Shown one piece after another: positions 42,911 through 51,019 of a stretch of 64,000 nucleotides of DNA. Source of the DNA: Myxococcota bacterium (lineage in GTDB: Bacteria > Myxococcota_A > UBA796); NCBI GenBank assembly GCA_029251165.1, contig JAQXDW010000074.1, forward strand, positions 1 to 64,000. The letters are read 5' to 3'. Made by a program: the position numbers and the translations under genes. Within the stretch, counting starts at the first letter, position 1; the number at the start of each line of letters is the position of its first letter. The notes under the pieces are model-generated. The model worked only from the letters and a program-made list of their open reading frames with translations. It searched no databases and was not told where the DNA came from.

Positions 42911-43861
42911 ATGCTCCGAGCGGATCTCACCCTGCCCACAGACCGCGCCCTGGTCACGGGCGGTGCAGGCTTTGTGGGGCATGGGGTGGTCGCGGCACTG
43001 CACCATGCCGGTGCATCGGTTGTTGTCCTCGATCCCGGACGTCCTCACCCGGACTGGCCGCCCGGTGTGCTGCACCTTCGCGGAGACGTCCGGGACTCCG
43101 ATGTTGTTCGTCGTGCGGCAGCGGGCTGCGGACTGATCTTCCACGTCGCCGGTGTGTGGGACGGTGGACCGGACGGCGCGGCGCGCATGCGGTCGATCAA
43201 CGTCGGCGGCACCGAGGCTGTCCTCAAGGTTGGTCTCCCAGTGGTCTACACCTCCTCCTCGATCACCTGTGGCTTCGGCACCCGCGAGCAGCCAGGCGGC
43301 GAGGACGACCCCTCCGAGGACCCCGCCCACCCCATCCGCGGCACCGGGGCGGTCTACCGGCAGACCAAGCTCGCTGCGGAGGCGATGGTTGCTGCAGCGG
43401 GTGGCCACATCGTGAACCCCGACTACGTCATCGGAGCTGGGGATGTTCACGGAGTGGTCACCTCACCGCTCCTCGCTGCTGCGCGGATGCCTGTGATTCC
43501 GGCTCCCCGTGGCGGGAAGTGCTTTGTAAGCGTGGCAGATGTGGGCATCGGGCACCTCCAGGTCCTCCAGGGACAGCCCGGCCGGCGATACCTCCTGGGG
43601 GCGGAGAACCTCAGCTATGCCGAGATCTTCGGACAGATCGCTGCGGCAATGGGGCGCACTCCCCGCATCACTCCGCTGCCCCGGACCCTGCCCCGCATTC
43701 TCCGACGCCTCCCACGGCTCGGGCAGACCATGGGAGCCATCGAGCAGATGGGCCTGCCGCGGTACCGCAGCCACGCGCGGGCCTCGGCGGAGCTGGGCTA
43801 CTCTCCGCGTCCCGTGGCCACAGCGATCGCGGAGATGATCAGCTTCCGCGGTGGTGGCTGA
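42911..43861 (+). CDS. NAD-dependent epimerase/dehydratase-like SDR
   Basis: A 316-residue extended short-chain dehydrogenase: ALVTGGAGFVGHGVVAAL is the NAD-binding loop, IFHVAGVW the active-site strand, and YTSSS with YRQTK supplies Ser, Tyr and Lys of the catalytic set. The profile is close to the 3-beta-hydroxysteroid dehydrogenase/sterol C4 group (GRRYLLGAENLSYAEIF). Substrate probably a sugar nucleotide, steroid or hopanoid-like molecule. The 3' end overlaps the convergent kinase gene by 23 bases. Confidence 0.82.
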   Translation: MLRADLTLPTDRALVTGGAGFVGHGVVAALHHAGASVVVLDPGRPHPDWPPGVLHLRGDVRDSDVVRRAAAGCGLIFHVAGVWDGGPDGAARMRSINVGGTEAVLKVGLPVVYTSSSITCGFGTREQPGGEDDPSEDPAHPIRGTGAVYRQTKLAAEAMVAAAGGHIVNPDYVIGAGDVHGVVTSPLLAAARMPVIPAPRGGKCFVSVADVGIGHLQVLQGQPGRRYLLGAENLSYAEIFGQIAAAMGRTPRITPLPRTLPRILRRLPRLGQTMGAIEQMGLPRYRSHARASAELGYSPRPVATAIAEMISFRGGG

Positions 43862-46800
43862 GCAGGCTGGAGAGGAGCCTGCAGAGTGCTGGAGGGGCGG
43901 TGCAGCCGTCGAGTGCGCTCTGCACAAGGCGGGCAGCATCGGCATCTCGGATCCGGGTCTCCTTGGCGAGCCGCAGCGCTTCGGCCGCACAGGCTGTGGC
44001 GTCATCCCTGCGGCCGGCTGCGATGAGCCCGGGGAGTCGGTAGGCAGTCATCAGCGCACACATCCACTGCTGGCCGGACTCCGAGAAGTATGCATGTCCC
44101 CGAACCAGGATCTCCTCAGACTCATCGTGCTGACCGCGCGCGATGAGGACCAGCGCGAGGTTGATCTCGGTGATGACCTCGGCTGACAGCGCGGTGTCCT
44201 GGAGATTGTTCAGCGCCGCCCGGTAGCAGCGCTCAGCGGCGTCCAGCTCACCCTGCGCGCGGTGGATCTCACCCTGAGCATTGATGCAGCCGGCGAGCCC
44301 CAGTCGACCGCCCAGCCGGGCATGTATTGTGCGGGACACCTCGATGTGCTGGATGGCTTCGTCGAAGCGCCCCTGCTTCATCTTCAGCTGACTCAGTCCC
44401 TTGTGCACCAGTGCCCGGTCGCGATCCTCACCGCTCTGCGCGTAGCCGGTAAGCGCGCTGAGGTACTTTGCCTCGGCAGCATCGAGGTCACCCCGCCTGA
44501 GGAGGAGCACGGCGCTGTCTCGGTGACAGTGGGCCAGGAGCAGCGGCTCGTCTGCCGAAGCCTCGGCCTCTGCGACCAGCGCCCCAGCTTCATCGAAGCG
44601 CCCCTGATCCCGCCGAAGTCGTGAGAGCTGCTGGAGGGCACGGATGCGAAGTCTCCCTGTGGCACACTCGGTGACCTGGTGTGCCGTCGCCACGCCGCGG
44701 GTGAGGCTGCCGGTCATCTGCGCGAAGTAGCTGCTGATGAGCATTCCCTTCAGGCGATCGGTGTGGTGGGGGGCAAGGCCGATGCGGTCCATTGCAGCCT
44801 GACGGATCTCAAGGGTGGTGACTCCCTGGCGGTGGGCTCCGGTGACTGCGAGTCGACGGGCTGCGGCCAAGAGCGGCGCGAGCGCGGCTTCGTCGTCACC
44901 GGCAGCGAGCATGTGGCTTGCGGCCCGCAGGTCGGAACCGGGGTCGGAGCGCTGCGCGATCACATCAGCGCAGGCTCGGTGGTGCTCTTCCAGGCGTCCC
45001 TGTGACTGGGCGTGTCGCTCAAGCGCAAGGCCGAACAGCCAGTGAGCGAATTGCCTGCCTTCTCCCGGATGCTGACGGGCGAGACCAAGATCCAGAAGCT
45101 TCGATGTCAGATCTGCACTCGGTGAGACCCCCTCCGCAGCGCACCCTGCGGCCCAGTCTGCGGTATCGATCGGTCCCCCGAGCACCGCAGCTAGCTCCAG
45201 TGCTCGGGCATCGTCCAGGCTTCGGGTCTCCAGGACGGCCTCCACCCGCCGCATCCACAGCGACGCAAGATCCACCGGCAGCGGCGGAGGCTCGGCTGCT
45301 GAGAGTCCCTCGGGTCCTGCGGTGAGCAGCCCCCGCTCCACCCAGTCCGTCGCGATCTGGATGCCGAACATCGGGTTGCCCTGAATGTGAGCAGACAGCC
45401 GCGCGGCGAGCGGAGCGGAGAGCTGGAGGATGTCTCGGGTGAGGACATCACTGACCGCCCGTGGCAGCGCGTCGAGGACGAGCCGGGCGTCGGGACGGAG
45501 CGCCTGGATCTGCTCGCTCTCCAGTGGACGATCTGGCATCGCTGTCCAGGTCAGCACGATGAGAATCGGCAGCCCGCGACGGGCAGCCATGATGTGCTGA
45601 ACCAGCCCGAGGGCATCGGAGCCCCACTGGGCATCCTCCACCCAAAGGAGCAGCGGCTTGTACAGGCTCAGGCGACGAAGGGTTCGCAGGATGACTGCAT
45701 ACCGCTCGCCGGGGCTGTCGAACCGGACGGCCCCGGACGGGCAGAGGAGCTCGGTCAGGGCCTCTTGCTCGTAGGCTGTGGTGTTGCCGTGCTGTCGAAG
45801 GTGAAGCTCGACCTGAGCAGCCGTCGCAGAGCGGTCCAGGCCGATCACGGAGAGCTGTCGTGCCAGCGCACGCTCGAGGGCACCGAGTCCGCGCTCGGAG
45901 TGGCGGACGACGAGCGCAGACGTGGTGCCGGTGGACGCCCCACGCTCGACCAGCCAGCTCACCAGTCGGCTCTTCCCGGTCCCTGGAGGTCCCTCGACGA
46001 CCGCGAGTCGGCGGTGCCCTTCTGAGGCGGACTCCAGCAGCCGCCAGAGCACATCGCGCTCATGCTCTCGGCCCAGCAGCGGTGGGGTACGGAGACCAAA
46101 CAAGCTGAGACCGAGGACCGGGAGTGGTCTCACCGTGGGCTCTCCAGGTCGCCAGTCGATTGGAAACGGTGGCGGGATGCGTGCACACATCTCGACCGCT
46201 GGGGAGGCGACGAGCACGGCCTCTGCAGCGACATCTTGCCAGGTGTTGCCCTCGTCTTCGAGCGGCATGGTTTTGTCCGGCTGTACCGGGCGTCTACCGG
46301 TCGGCTGTGTGGCCGAAGAGGAGGGCGGGTCTCGAAGAGACTGGAGCGCGAAGGCGGCGTCTGCTGCACACTGAAAGCGATCGGCGGGCTCTGGAGCCAT
46401 CATCCGAGCCAGCCATGCCTGCAGTCCCTCAGGAAGCGGCGTCCAGTGCGCCTCAGCGGTGCTGAATTGACCTGGGACGCCACACACCAGCGCCTGGGTC
46501 ACCCGAGCCAAGGCGTACAGGTCCGTCCACGGTCCGAGCTGGTGCCAGCGGCGCGCGGACTGCTCTGGGGCCATGTACCGGGGCGTGCCCATCGCACCGA
46601 GGGCGTCCGCGTCGATGGTGCGGATATCGCGTGCGATGCCGAAGTCCGTCAGCCGCACGCGGCCGATTGTGCTGCGTGGACCGATGAGGATATTTCCAGG
46701 CTTGATGTCGCGATGGATGACGCCGCGGGCATGGGCATGCCCCAGCGCGGCAAGCAGAGAGAGCAGGACGGTCCGGATTGCAGACCAGCGCAGCCGTCCA

Positions 46801-47123
46801 CATCGACTTCGGATCGACCCCCCCTCGACCAGCTCCATCACGAGGTAGAGCGCCCCGGCGTGGAGCGTGCCAGCGGAGCGTGCCGCGACATCTTCCGGGA
46901 TGTGACCCTGGTGGTAGATGGAGACGATGTTGGGGTGGTTGAGCCCGGCGACCGCTCTGATCTCGTTGTGGAACGTCCCGAGGATGCGCGGATCTTGGCT
47001 GCGGATGACCTTCACGGCGACCGGGAGGTTCAGCGGATGCCAGTGCCCGCGCCACACCATTCCCATCCCCCCCTGTCCAATAGGGGTGGTCAACTCCAGG
47101 GGGCCGAGCAGGAGGTCGGACAC
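43839..47123 (-). CDS. Ser/Thr protein kinase with AAA ATPase and TPR regulator domains
   Basis: A 1094-residue multi-domain protein. Residues about 1-265 are a Hanks-type kinase: GQGGMGMVWRG, VAVKVI, HRDIKPGNIL at 137-146, DFGIA, and GTPRYMAPEQ, all intact. Residues about 345-640 hold an AAA_16-like ATPase with Walker A GPPGTGKS at 378-385 and LLLWVEDAQWG as Walker B. The rest is helical TPR sensor-like (LRRDQGRFDEAGALVAEAEA, RIRALQQLSRL). This architecture is common in Myxococcota and links signal sensing to phosphorylation. GTG start, no ribosome site. It is divergent, with a 42-base gap, from a small gene pair. Confidence 0.9.
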   Translation of the reverse strand: MSDLLLGPLELTTPIGQGGMGMVWRGHWHPLNLPVAVKVIRSQDPRILGTFHNEIRAVAGLNHPNIVSIYHQGHIPEDVAARSAGTLHAGALYLVMELVEGGSIRSRCGRLRWSAIRTVLLSLLAALGHAHARGVIHRDIKPGNILIGPRSTIGRVRLTDFGIARDIRTIDADALGAMGTPRYMAPEQSARRWHQLGPWTDLYALARVTQALVCGVPGQFSTAEAHWTPLPEGLQAWLARMMAPEPADRFQCAADAAFALQSLRDPPSSSATQPTGRRPVQPDKTMPLEDEGNTWQDVAAEAVLVASPAVEMCARIPPPFPIDWRPGEPTVRPLPVLGLSLFGLRTPPLLGREHERDVLWRLLESASEGHRRLAVVEGPPGTGKSRLVSWLVERGASTGTTSALVVRHSERGLGALERALARQLSVIGLDRSATAAQVELHLRQHGNTTAYEQEALTELLCPSGAVRFDSPGERYAVILRTLRRLSLYKPLLLWVEDAQWGSDALGLVQHIMAARRGLPILIVLTWTAMPDRPLESEQIQALRPDARLVLDALPRAVSDVLTRDILQLSAPLAARLSAHIQGNPMFGIQIATDWVERGLLTAGPEGLSAAEPPPLPVDLASLWMRRVEAVLETRSLDDARALELAAVLGGPIDTADWAAGCAAEGVSPSADLTSKLLDLGLARQHPGEGRQFAHWLFGLALERHAQSQGRLEEHHRACADVIAQRSDPGSDLRAASHMLAAGDDEAALAPLLAAARRLAVTGAHRQGVTTLEIRQAAMDRIGLAPHHTDRLKGMLISSYFAQMTGSLTRGVATAHQVTECATGRLRIRALQQLSRLRRDQGRFDEAGALVAEAEASADEPLLLAHCHRDSAVLLLRRGDLDAAEAKYLSALTGYAQSGEDRDRALVHKGLSQLKMKQGRFDEAIQHIEVSRTIHARLGGRLGLAGCINAQGEIHRAQGELDAAERCYRAALNNLQDTALSAEVITEINLALVLIARGQHDESEEILVRGHAYFSESGQQWMCALMTAYRLPGLIAAGRRDDATACAAEALRLAKETRIRDADAARLVQSALDGCTAPPALCRLLSSLLSHHRGS

Positions 47124-47128
47124 AGCGA

Positions 47129-47158
47129 CAGTGTATCTTGCTTTGTCGCGCTACACTG
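47129..47158. promoter_or_regulatory. Inverted repeat between the kinase and the repeat-protein genes
   Basis: CAGTGTA (47129-47135) and TACACTG (47152-47158) are perfect seven-base inverted repeats with 16 bases between. They fill the 42-base gap between two divergent starts, so a dimeric regulator bound here could control both genes. Confidence 0.4.
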
Positions 47159-47165
47159 ATGTCTG

Positions 47166-47549
47166 ATGAGCCTCTTTTTCACCATCGCCTCCAGCACCCA
47201 CACGACACCAGCGACTGAGACCGCTTTGCCAGCGGCCGCTGAGTCCTCCACTGAGTCCTCTACTGAGTCCTCCACTGAGTCCTCCACTGAGTCCTCTACT
47301 GAGTCCTCTACAGGGCCGGTCATCGGTTCAGCGATGTGCCTCGGTGTGGAGACGCGTGACGGTTCGAGCTCCGGCGACGACAGCGGGGCAGCACTCGCCG
47401 TTGCACCCATCGCTCAGCCCACTGGCGAGGTGCTCGCGCACGGTGATGTACCCGCGTCCGACCACCCATACGCTTCCCTGCTGATCAGGGCTGGCGTCAA
47501 TCCCGCTGAGCTTGTCTCAGAGCGTCCCATTGAGGCAGCAATCCGATGA
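47166..47549 (+). CDS. ESST-repeat protein upstream of cytochrome lipoprotein
   Basis: A 127-residue protein: MSLFFTIASSTHTTPATE, then six ESST repeats, then a short conserved-looking end (PYASLLIRAGVNPAELVS). No signal peptide is clear and I do not recognise it. Its stop overlaps the ATG of the cytochrome gene (ATGA), which makes it likely to be real. A competing frame on the other strand encodes EDSV repeats but lacks such coupling. Confidence 0.5.
   Translation: MSLFFTIASSTHTTPATETALPAAAESSTESSTESSTESSTESSTESSTGPVIGSAMCLGVETRDGSSSGDDSGAALAVAPIAQPTGEVLAHGDVPASDHPYASLLIRAGVNPAELVSERPIEAAIR
47241..47312 (+). repeat. Six 12-base in-frame tandem repeats (ESST)
   Basis: Six copies of GAGTCCTCYACT or close variants, each coding Glu-Ser-Ser-Thr. 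Copy-number change would keep the frame, so the protein can vary in length. Confidence 0.9.
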
Positions 47550-47881
47550 TCTTCTTCCTGCTTGCATGCGCCGACAAGGGCACTGACTCTGCCGCTGCCA
47601 CAGCCACCGCTCCGGACTGGTGCGCCGATGAGGCTGAGATCACCTATGAGAACTTCGGCGAGGGCTTCCTGCTCACCCACTGTCAGGGCTGCCACGCCGC
47701 AGACACCCCGAATCGATTCGGCGCACCCGAGACGGTGGCCTTCGACACTCCGGCAGATGTCGAGCTCTGGCGCGAGGCGATCTACCGTGTGGTGTTCTCC
47801 GACCTGTCCATGCCCCCCGCCGGCGGCATCACCGATGACGAGCTCTTCCTGGCCGACGTCTGGCTGCAGTGCGACCTCTGA
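47546..47881 (+). CDS. Mono-haem c-type cytochrome lipoprotein with ultra-short leader
   Basis: A 111-residue protein: MIFFLLAC leader (seven residues before Cys), then a class I cytochrome c with haem site CQGCH at 46-50 and a distal Met in LSMPPAGG. It would carry electrons at the outer face of a membrane. Haem attachment occurs only outside the cytoplasm, so export is required in spite of the tiny leader. An in-frame TGA lies 12 bases upstream, and the ATG overlaps the stop of the ESST gene, fixing the start. Confidence 0.85.
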   Translation: MIFFLLACADKGTDSAAATATAPDWCADEAEITYENFGEGFLLTHCQGCHAADTPNRFGAPETVAFDTPADVELWREAIYRVVFSDLSMPPAGGITDDELFLADVWLQCDL

Positions 47882-47883
47882 AC

Positions 47884-47919
47884 GACAGCGGGTTGAGTGA
47901 CAGCGGGTTGAGTGACAGC
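47884..47919. repeat. 15-base direct repeats in the gap after the cytochrome gene
   Basis: GACAGCGGGTTGAGT occurs twice in tandem and a third partial copy (GACAGC) follows. It lies in a short non-coding gap and has no clear hairpin. Confidence 0.7.
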
Positions 47920-47992
47920 CGGTGCAGCCGGTGGCCACATCCGCAGCGCCGCGGCCGGCCAGGGAAGGCTGCGCGCGTCGGACTGAGGATGA

Positions 47993-48802
47993 CTACTTCT
48001 CGCCGCCGCCGCTGATCAGGTAGGCCGCGGAGAGGGCCTCACACTGCTCGGCAGTGACCAGGCCAGAGAACGAGGGCACCACGCTTGAGGACTCGAGCGC
48101 CTTGCCGTAGGTGTAGGTGACGTCGAGGCGGTCGGGATCGAAGCTGAACGTGGTCGCGGCGTCGAAGTCGGCCGCGCCGGTGAAGTCTCCCTCAGTGACC
48201 GTCGCGGAGGCCCACGGCCCGCTCCACTCGTAGCGCTCATCGACCAGCGAGAAGGACCCAGAGCCCAGCGGACACTCTGCGCTGACGAACGGATCGAGGA
48301 ACTCGATGCTCATGTTGGTGCTGGGCGAGTTGATCTTGAAGAGAATGTTGCAGGCACCGGACTCAAACAAGCTGCTGGGATCACCGGACTCCGCGCTGAG
48401 ATACTGCCCAGCGGTCTCGCAGTCCGCGTCAGGGTTGCTGGAGACATAGACCAGCAGGATCCGATCATCGTCTGGCTGTCGATAGCTGAACGCTTTGTAG
48501 GCTGCGACATCGACGATGTAGTCACCGTCGGTGGTCTCGACCTTGAAGGTGCCCTGGAGCGCATCACCGGGGAGATCGGCGTCGGTGTCTGCGTCGGTGT
48601 CAGCGTCGGTGTCTGCGTCGGTGTCTGCATCGGTGTCGGCATCCGCTTCCTCGGATGACACCTCCTCACACTCCCCGCTTTCCTGATTCGCCTCAAAGCC
48701 GGAGGCGCAGGCACACTGATCAAGCTCATTGAGCTCGGCGTTTTCGGGGCACTGGCTGCAGCCGTACAGCGCAGCGAGGGCAGGAAGGAAAAAGGTGCTC
48801 AT
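47993..48802 (-). CDS. DADT-repeat lipoprotein
   Basis: A 269-residue protein: MSTFFLPALAALYGC leader (14 residues before Cys), an EGF-like Cys cluster (CSQCPENAELNELDQCAC), an acidic linker of DADT repeats, then an all-beta domain (LQGTFKVETTDGDYIVDV; FLDPFVSAECPLGSGSF). The acidic linker probably binds calcium or keeps the domain away from the membrane. GGAG five bases before the ATG fixes this start against the longer frame. Confidence 0.75.
   Translation of the reverse strand: MSTFFLPALAALYGCSQCPENAELNELDQCACASGFEANQESGECEEVSSEEADADTDADTDADTDADTDADTDADLPGDALQGTFKVETTDGDYIVDVAAYKAFSYRQPDDDRILLVYVSSNPDADCETAGQYLSAESGDPSSLFESGACNILFKINSPSTNMSIEFLDPFVSAECPLGSGSFSLVDERYEWSGPWASATVTEGDFTGAADFDAATTFSFDPDRLDVTYTYGKALESSSVVPSFSGLVTAEQCEALSAAYLISGGGEK
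48579..48638 (-). repeat. Five 12-base in-frame tandem repeats (DADT)
   Basis: Five copies of GCGTCGGTGTCT or close variants on the + strand, reading Asp-Ala-Asp-Thr on the coding strand, in the linker of the lipoprotein. Confidence 0.9.
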
Positions 48803-48862
48803 GACATCTCCAATTGCGGGTCTAAGGGTCTGATACATTTTCACGGTCTGCAAGGGGAATGA

Positions 48863-49924
48863 CTAATCATCCTCTCCACGAGCGGTGCTTGAAAAGCTGG
48901 CCAGGGACATTCCTTCTCGCCACAGCGCAAGCAAACCCACGGCAGCCACTGGAAGGAAGCTGACCGTCCAGAAGATGATCGCGAATCCCTTGGAGGAGGT
49001 CACGGGCTGGCCCCACAGAACCATGGTCTTCTCGATGGCGATGTGAAAAACGCCGATGAAGCCGGGTGCTTGGGGCAGCGCAACCGTCAGGGCGATTGCG
49101 ACGGCCACAAAGCAGGCCGCTCCGAACGGTAGCGCCATCCCGAAGGCCTGGAACAAGCACCAGATCGCCAGCGCACCGTCGAGCCACATCCAGATGCTCA
49201 GCAGCCCTGCCTGGGCGAGTCCCTTGCGATCTCGAGCATTGCCGAGGCCGGCGACGAAGCCATCAAACAGGGAGAGGAATTGATCCTGGACAGGCTTGGG
49301 GGCGATGGAGACGATGAGCGCAAAGACGTGCCTCGCAGCGCGCTCGCGGGTCGCGAGGGCGAAGAAGATCGCCATGCAGGCCAGCGCAAACAGGCCGAAC
49401 AGCCCGCCGTAGAGCTTGAGGTTCTCCACCAGCTCGCGGTTCTCCATGGAGGCGCCGACGCCGGCATCCGGGGCGAGCACGACCGCCATGAGGACCAGAA
49501 CGCTGACCATTCCGAACAGATCGTAGACCCGCTCCATGACGGCTGTGGCCACGACCGCCGCGAGGGGATGGCCGGTGCGGCGGCTGGCGACGACGGGCTT
49601 TGCCACTTCTCCGGCACGCAGGGGCAGGAAGATGTTGACCACCGCGCCGATGACCTGCGCAGCGAACAGATCGGAGACCTTCGTGTTGGTCCCCAGCGGC
49701 CGCAGCAGGACCTTCCAGCGCAGCGCTCGGATCGCAAACTCACCGAGCAGGATCGATGCTGCGAGGGCCACCCAGCCCAGCCGGATGTCAGCCAGCACCG
49801 CGACGACCTCACCCCAGTCTACGCCCCAGGCGAACCACAGGGCAGCTGTGGCGCTGATCAGGATGGCTACCGCGGCCTGTGCTCTTCCATTCTGCACACC
49901 CACCACCCTACCAGGGGTCAGCAT
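48863..49924 (-). CDS. YbhN/LPG-synthase-transmembrane-domain protein
   Basis: A 353-residue protein with eight to nine membrane helices. WVALAASILLGEFAIRALRWKVLLRP and AAQVIGAVVNIFLPLRAGEVAKPVVASRRTG carry the R-W and 'n.flP.RaGE' motifs of the UPF0104/lysylphosphatidylglycerol synthase TM family, which flips or moves lipids. No aminoacyl-transferase C-domain is present, so it is a stand-alone flippase-type protein. It is divergent from the kinase operon at 49991. Confidence 0.85.
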   Translation of the reverse strand: MLTPGRVVGVQNGRAQAAVAILISATAALWFAWGVDWGEVVAVLADIRLGWVALAASILLGEFAIRALRWKVLLRPLGTNTKVSDLFAAQVIGAVVNIFLPLRAGEVAKPVVASRRTGHPLAAVVATAVMERVYDLFGMVSVLVLMAVVLAPDAGVGASMENRELVENLKLYGGLFGLFALACMAIFFALATRERAARHVFALIVSIAPKPVQDQFLSLFDGFVAGLGNARDRKGLAQAGLLSIWMWLDGALAIWCLFQAFGMALPFGAACFVAVAIALTVALPQAPGFIGVFHIAIEKTMVLWGQPVTSSKGFAIIFWTVSFLPVAAVGLLALWREGMSLASFSSTARGEDD

Positions 49925-49990
49925 GGCGCGTAGGGGGGCGGTCGGCTAACTTCCCCGGCGTACCGAACTGCCGCCTCCCGAGGAGCCCCC

Positions 49991-51010
49991 GTGAGCTACA
50001 CGATCCCTGCGGACGACCGAAAGTATGATGTCTCTGGCCTCGGCAATGCCCTGGTCGATGCCCTGGTCCGAATTGAGGACGATCAGCTCCTGACCACGAT
50101 GGGGCTCAACCGGGGGCACATGCACCCCGTCGATCACGATGCCTGGGAGACCGCTGCGGGCTCTCTGAAGCACCTCGGCATCGAGCTCCACTCTGGCGGC
50201 TCCTGCGCAAACACCATCGCTGCACTCGGCCTTATGGGGACCACCTCGATCTACTGCGGTCAGGTCGGTGCGGACTCCCTCGGCGAGCTGTACACCAAGA
50301 AGATGCTCGACTCCTGCGGACAGCATGCCCTGCACACCACCCCGCACAGCGCGACCGGCAAGTGCCTGTCGATCATCAGCGGTGTCGATGCGGAGCGGAC
50401 CATGCTCACCGATCTCGGTGCTGCTGTGCAGATGCCGTCCCTCGGCGCGTTTACCGATGTCATCGCCAGCAGCCGCATTCTTCACCTCACCGGCTACCTC
50501 CTCCTCGGAGATCCGATGAAGAGTCGCGCGCTTGAGGCCATGGCTGCTGCAAAGGCTGCTGGTGTGCCGGTCAGCCTCGATGCCGCCGACCCGTTCGTCG
50601 TCGATGCGGTCGGAGATGCGATGCGCGATGCCATCTACGCCTCTGACATCGTCTTCCTCAACGCCGAAGAAGCCACGGCGCTCTGCGGGACCTCACCCGA
50701 GGCGGCGCTGGAGCAGCTCGCCGAGAAGATCGACACCGTAGTCGTGAAGCTCGGAAGCCGTGGCTCCTTGGTCAGTCACATGGGCAAGCGGTACACCGCT
50801 GGAGTCCATCGCGTCGACGCCATCGACACCACGGGAGCCGGAGATGCTTACGCCGCCGGCTTCCTCTACGGCCTCCTCAATGGCTGGGATCCAGGCGACA
50901 GCGCGGACCTCGGCAGCCGTGTCGCCGCCGCGACGGTTTCACAGATCGGTGCCGTTGTCCGGGATCGCAGCCACCTGGCTGCTGCCATCGCTGCCAGCCG
51001 CGCTCAGTAA
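49991..51010 (+). CDS. PfkB-family carbohydrate/adenosine kinase
   Basis: A 339-residue kinase. GLGNALVDALVRIED is the PfkB opening, LHSGGSCANTIAALGLMG the substrate-binding motif, and DAIDTTGAGDAYAAGFLYGLL holds the catalytic Asp and anion hole. Overall it resembles the adenosine kinase/sugar kinase branch. GTG start with GAGGAG five bases upstream. First gene of the five-gene operon. Confidence 0.88.
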   Translation: MSYTIPADDRKYDVSGLGNALVDALVRIEDDQLLTTMGLNRGHMHPVDHDAWETAAGSLKHLGIELHSGGSCANTIAALGLMGTTSIYCGQVGADSLGELYTKKMLDSCGQHALHTTPHSATGKCLSIISGVDAERTMLTDLGAAVQMPSLGAFTDVIASSRILHLTGYLLLGDPMKSRALEAMAAAKAAGVPVSLDAADPFVVDAVGDAMRDAIYASDIVFLNAEEATALCGTSPEAALEQLAEKIDTVVVKLGSRGSLVSHMGKRYTAGVHRVDAIDTTGAGDAYAAGFLYGLLNGWDPGDSADLGSRVAAATVSQIGAVVRDRSHLAAAIAASRAQ

Positions 51011-51019
51011 GGAGCCAGC

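Noticed and set aside
46062..47159. 365-codon open frame on the + strand over the kinase domain
   Set aside because: The reverse strand holds intact kinase motifs; this frame has none.
47090..47410. Reverse-strand frame with EDSV repeats
   Set aside because: Mirror of the ESST array; no ribosome site or neighbour coupling, and it overlaps the kinase start.
47414..47938. Reverse-strand frame with Cys-His-Ser-Thr repeats
   Set aside because: The repeats arise from the 15-base direct repeats in the gap; it also opposes the haem cytochrome gene.
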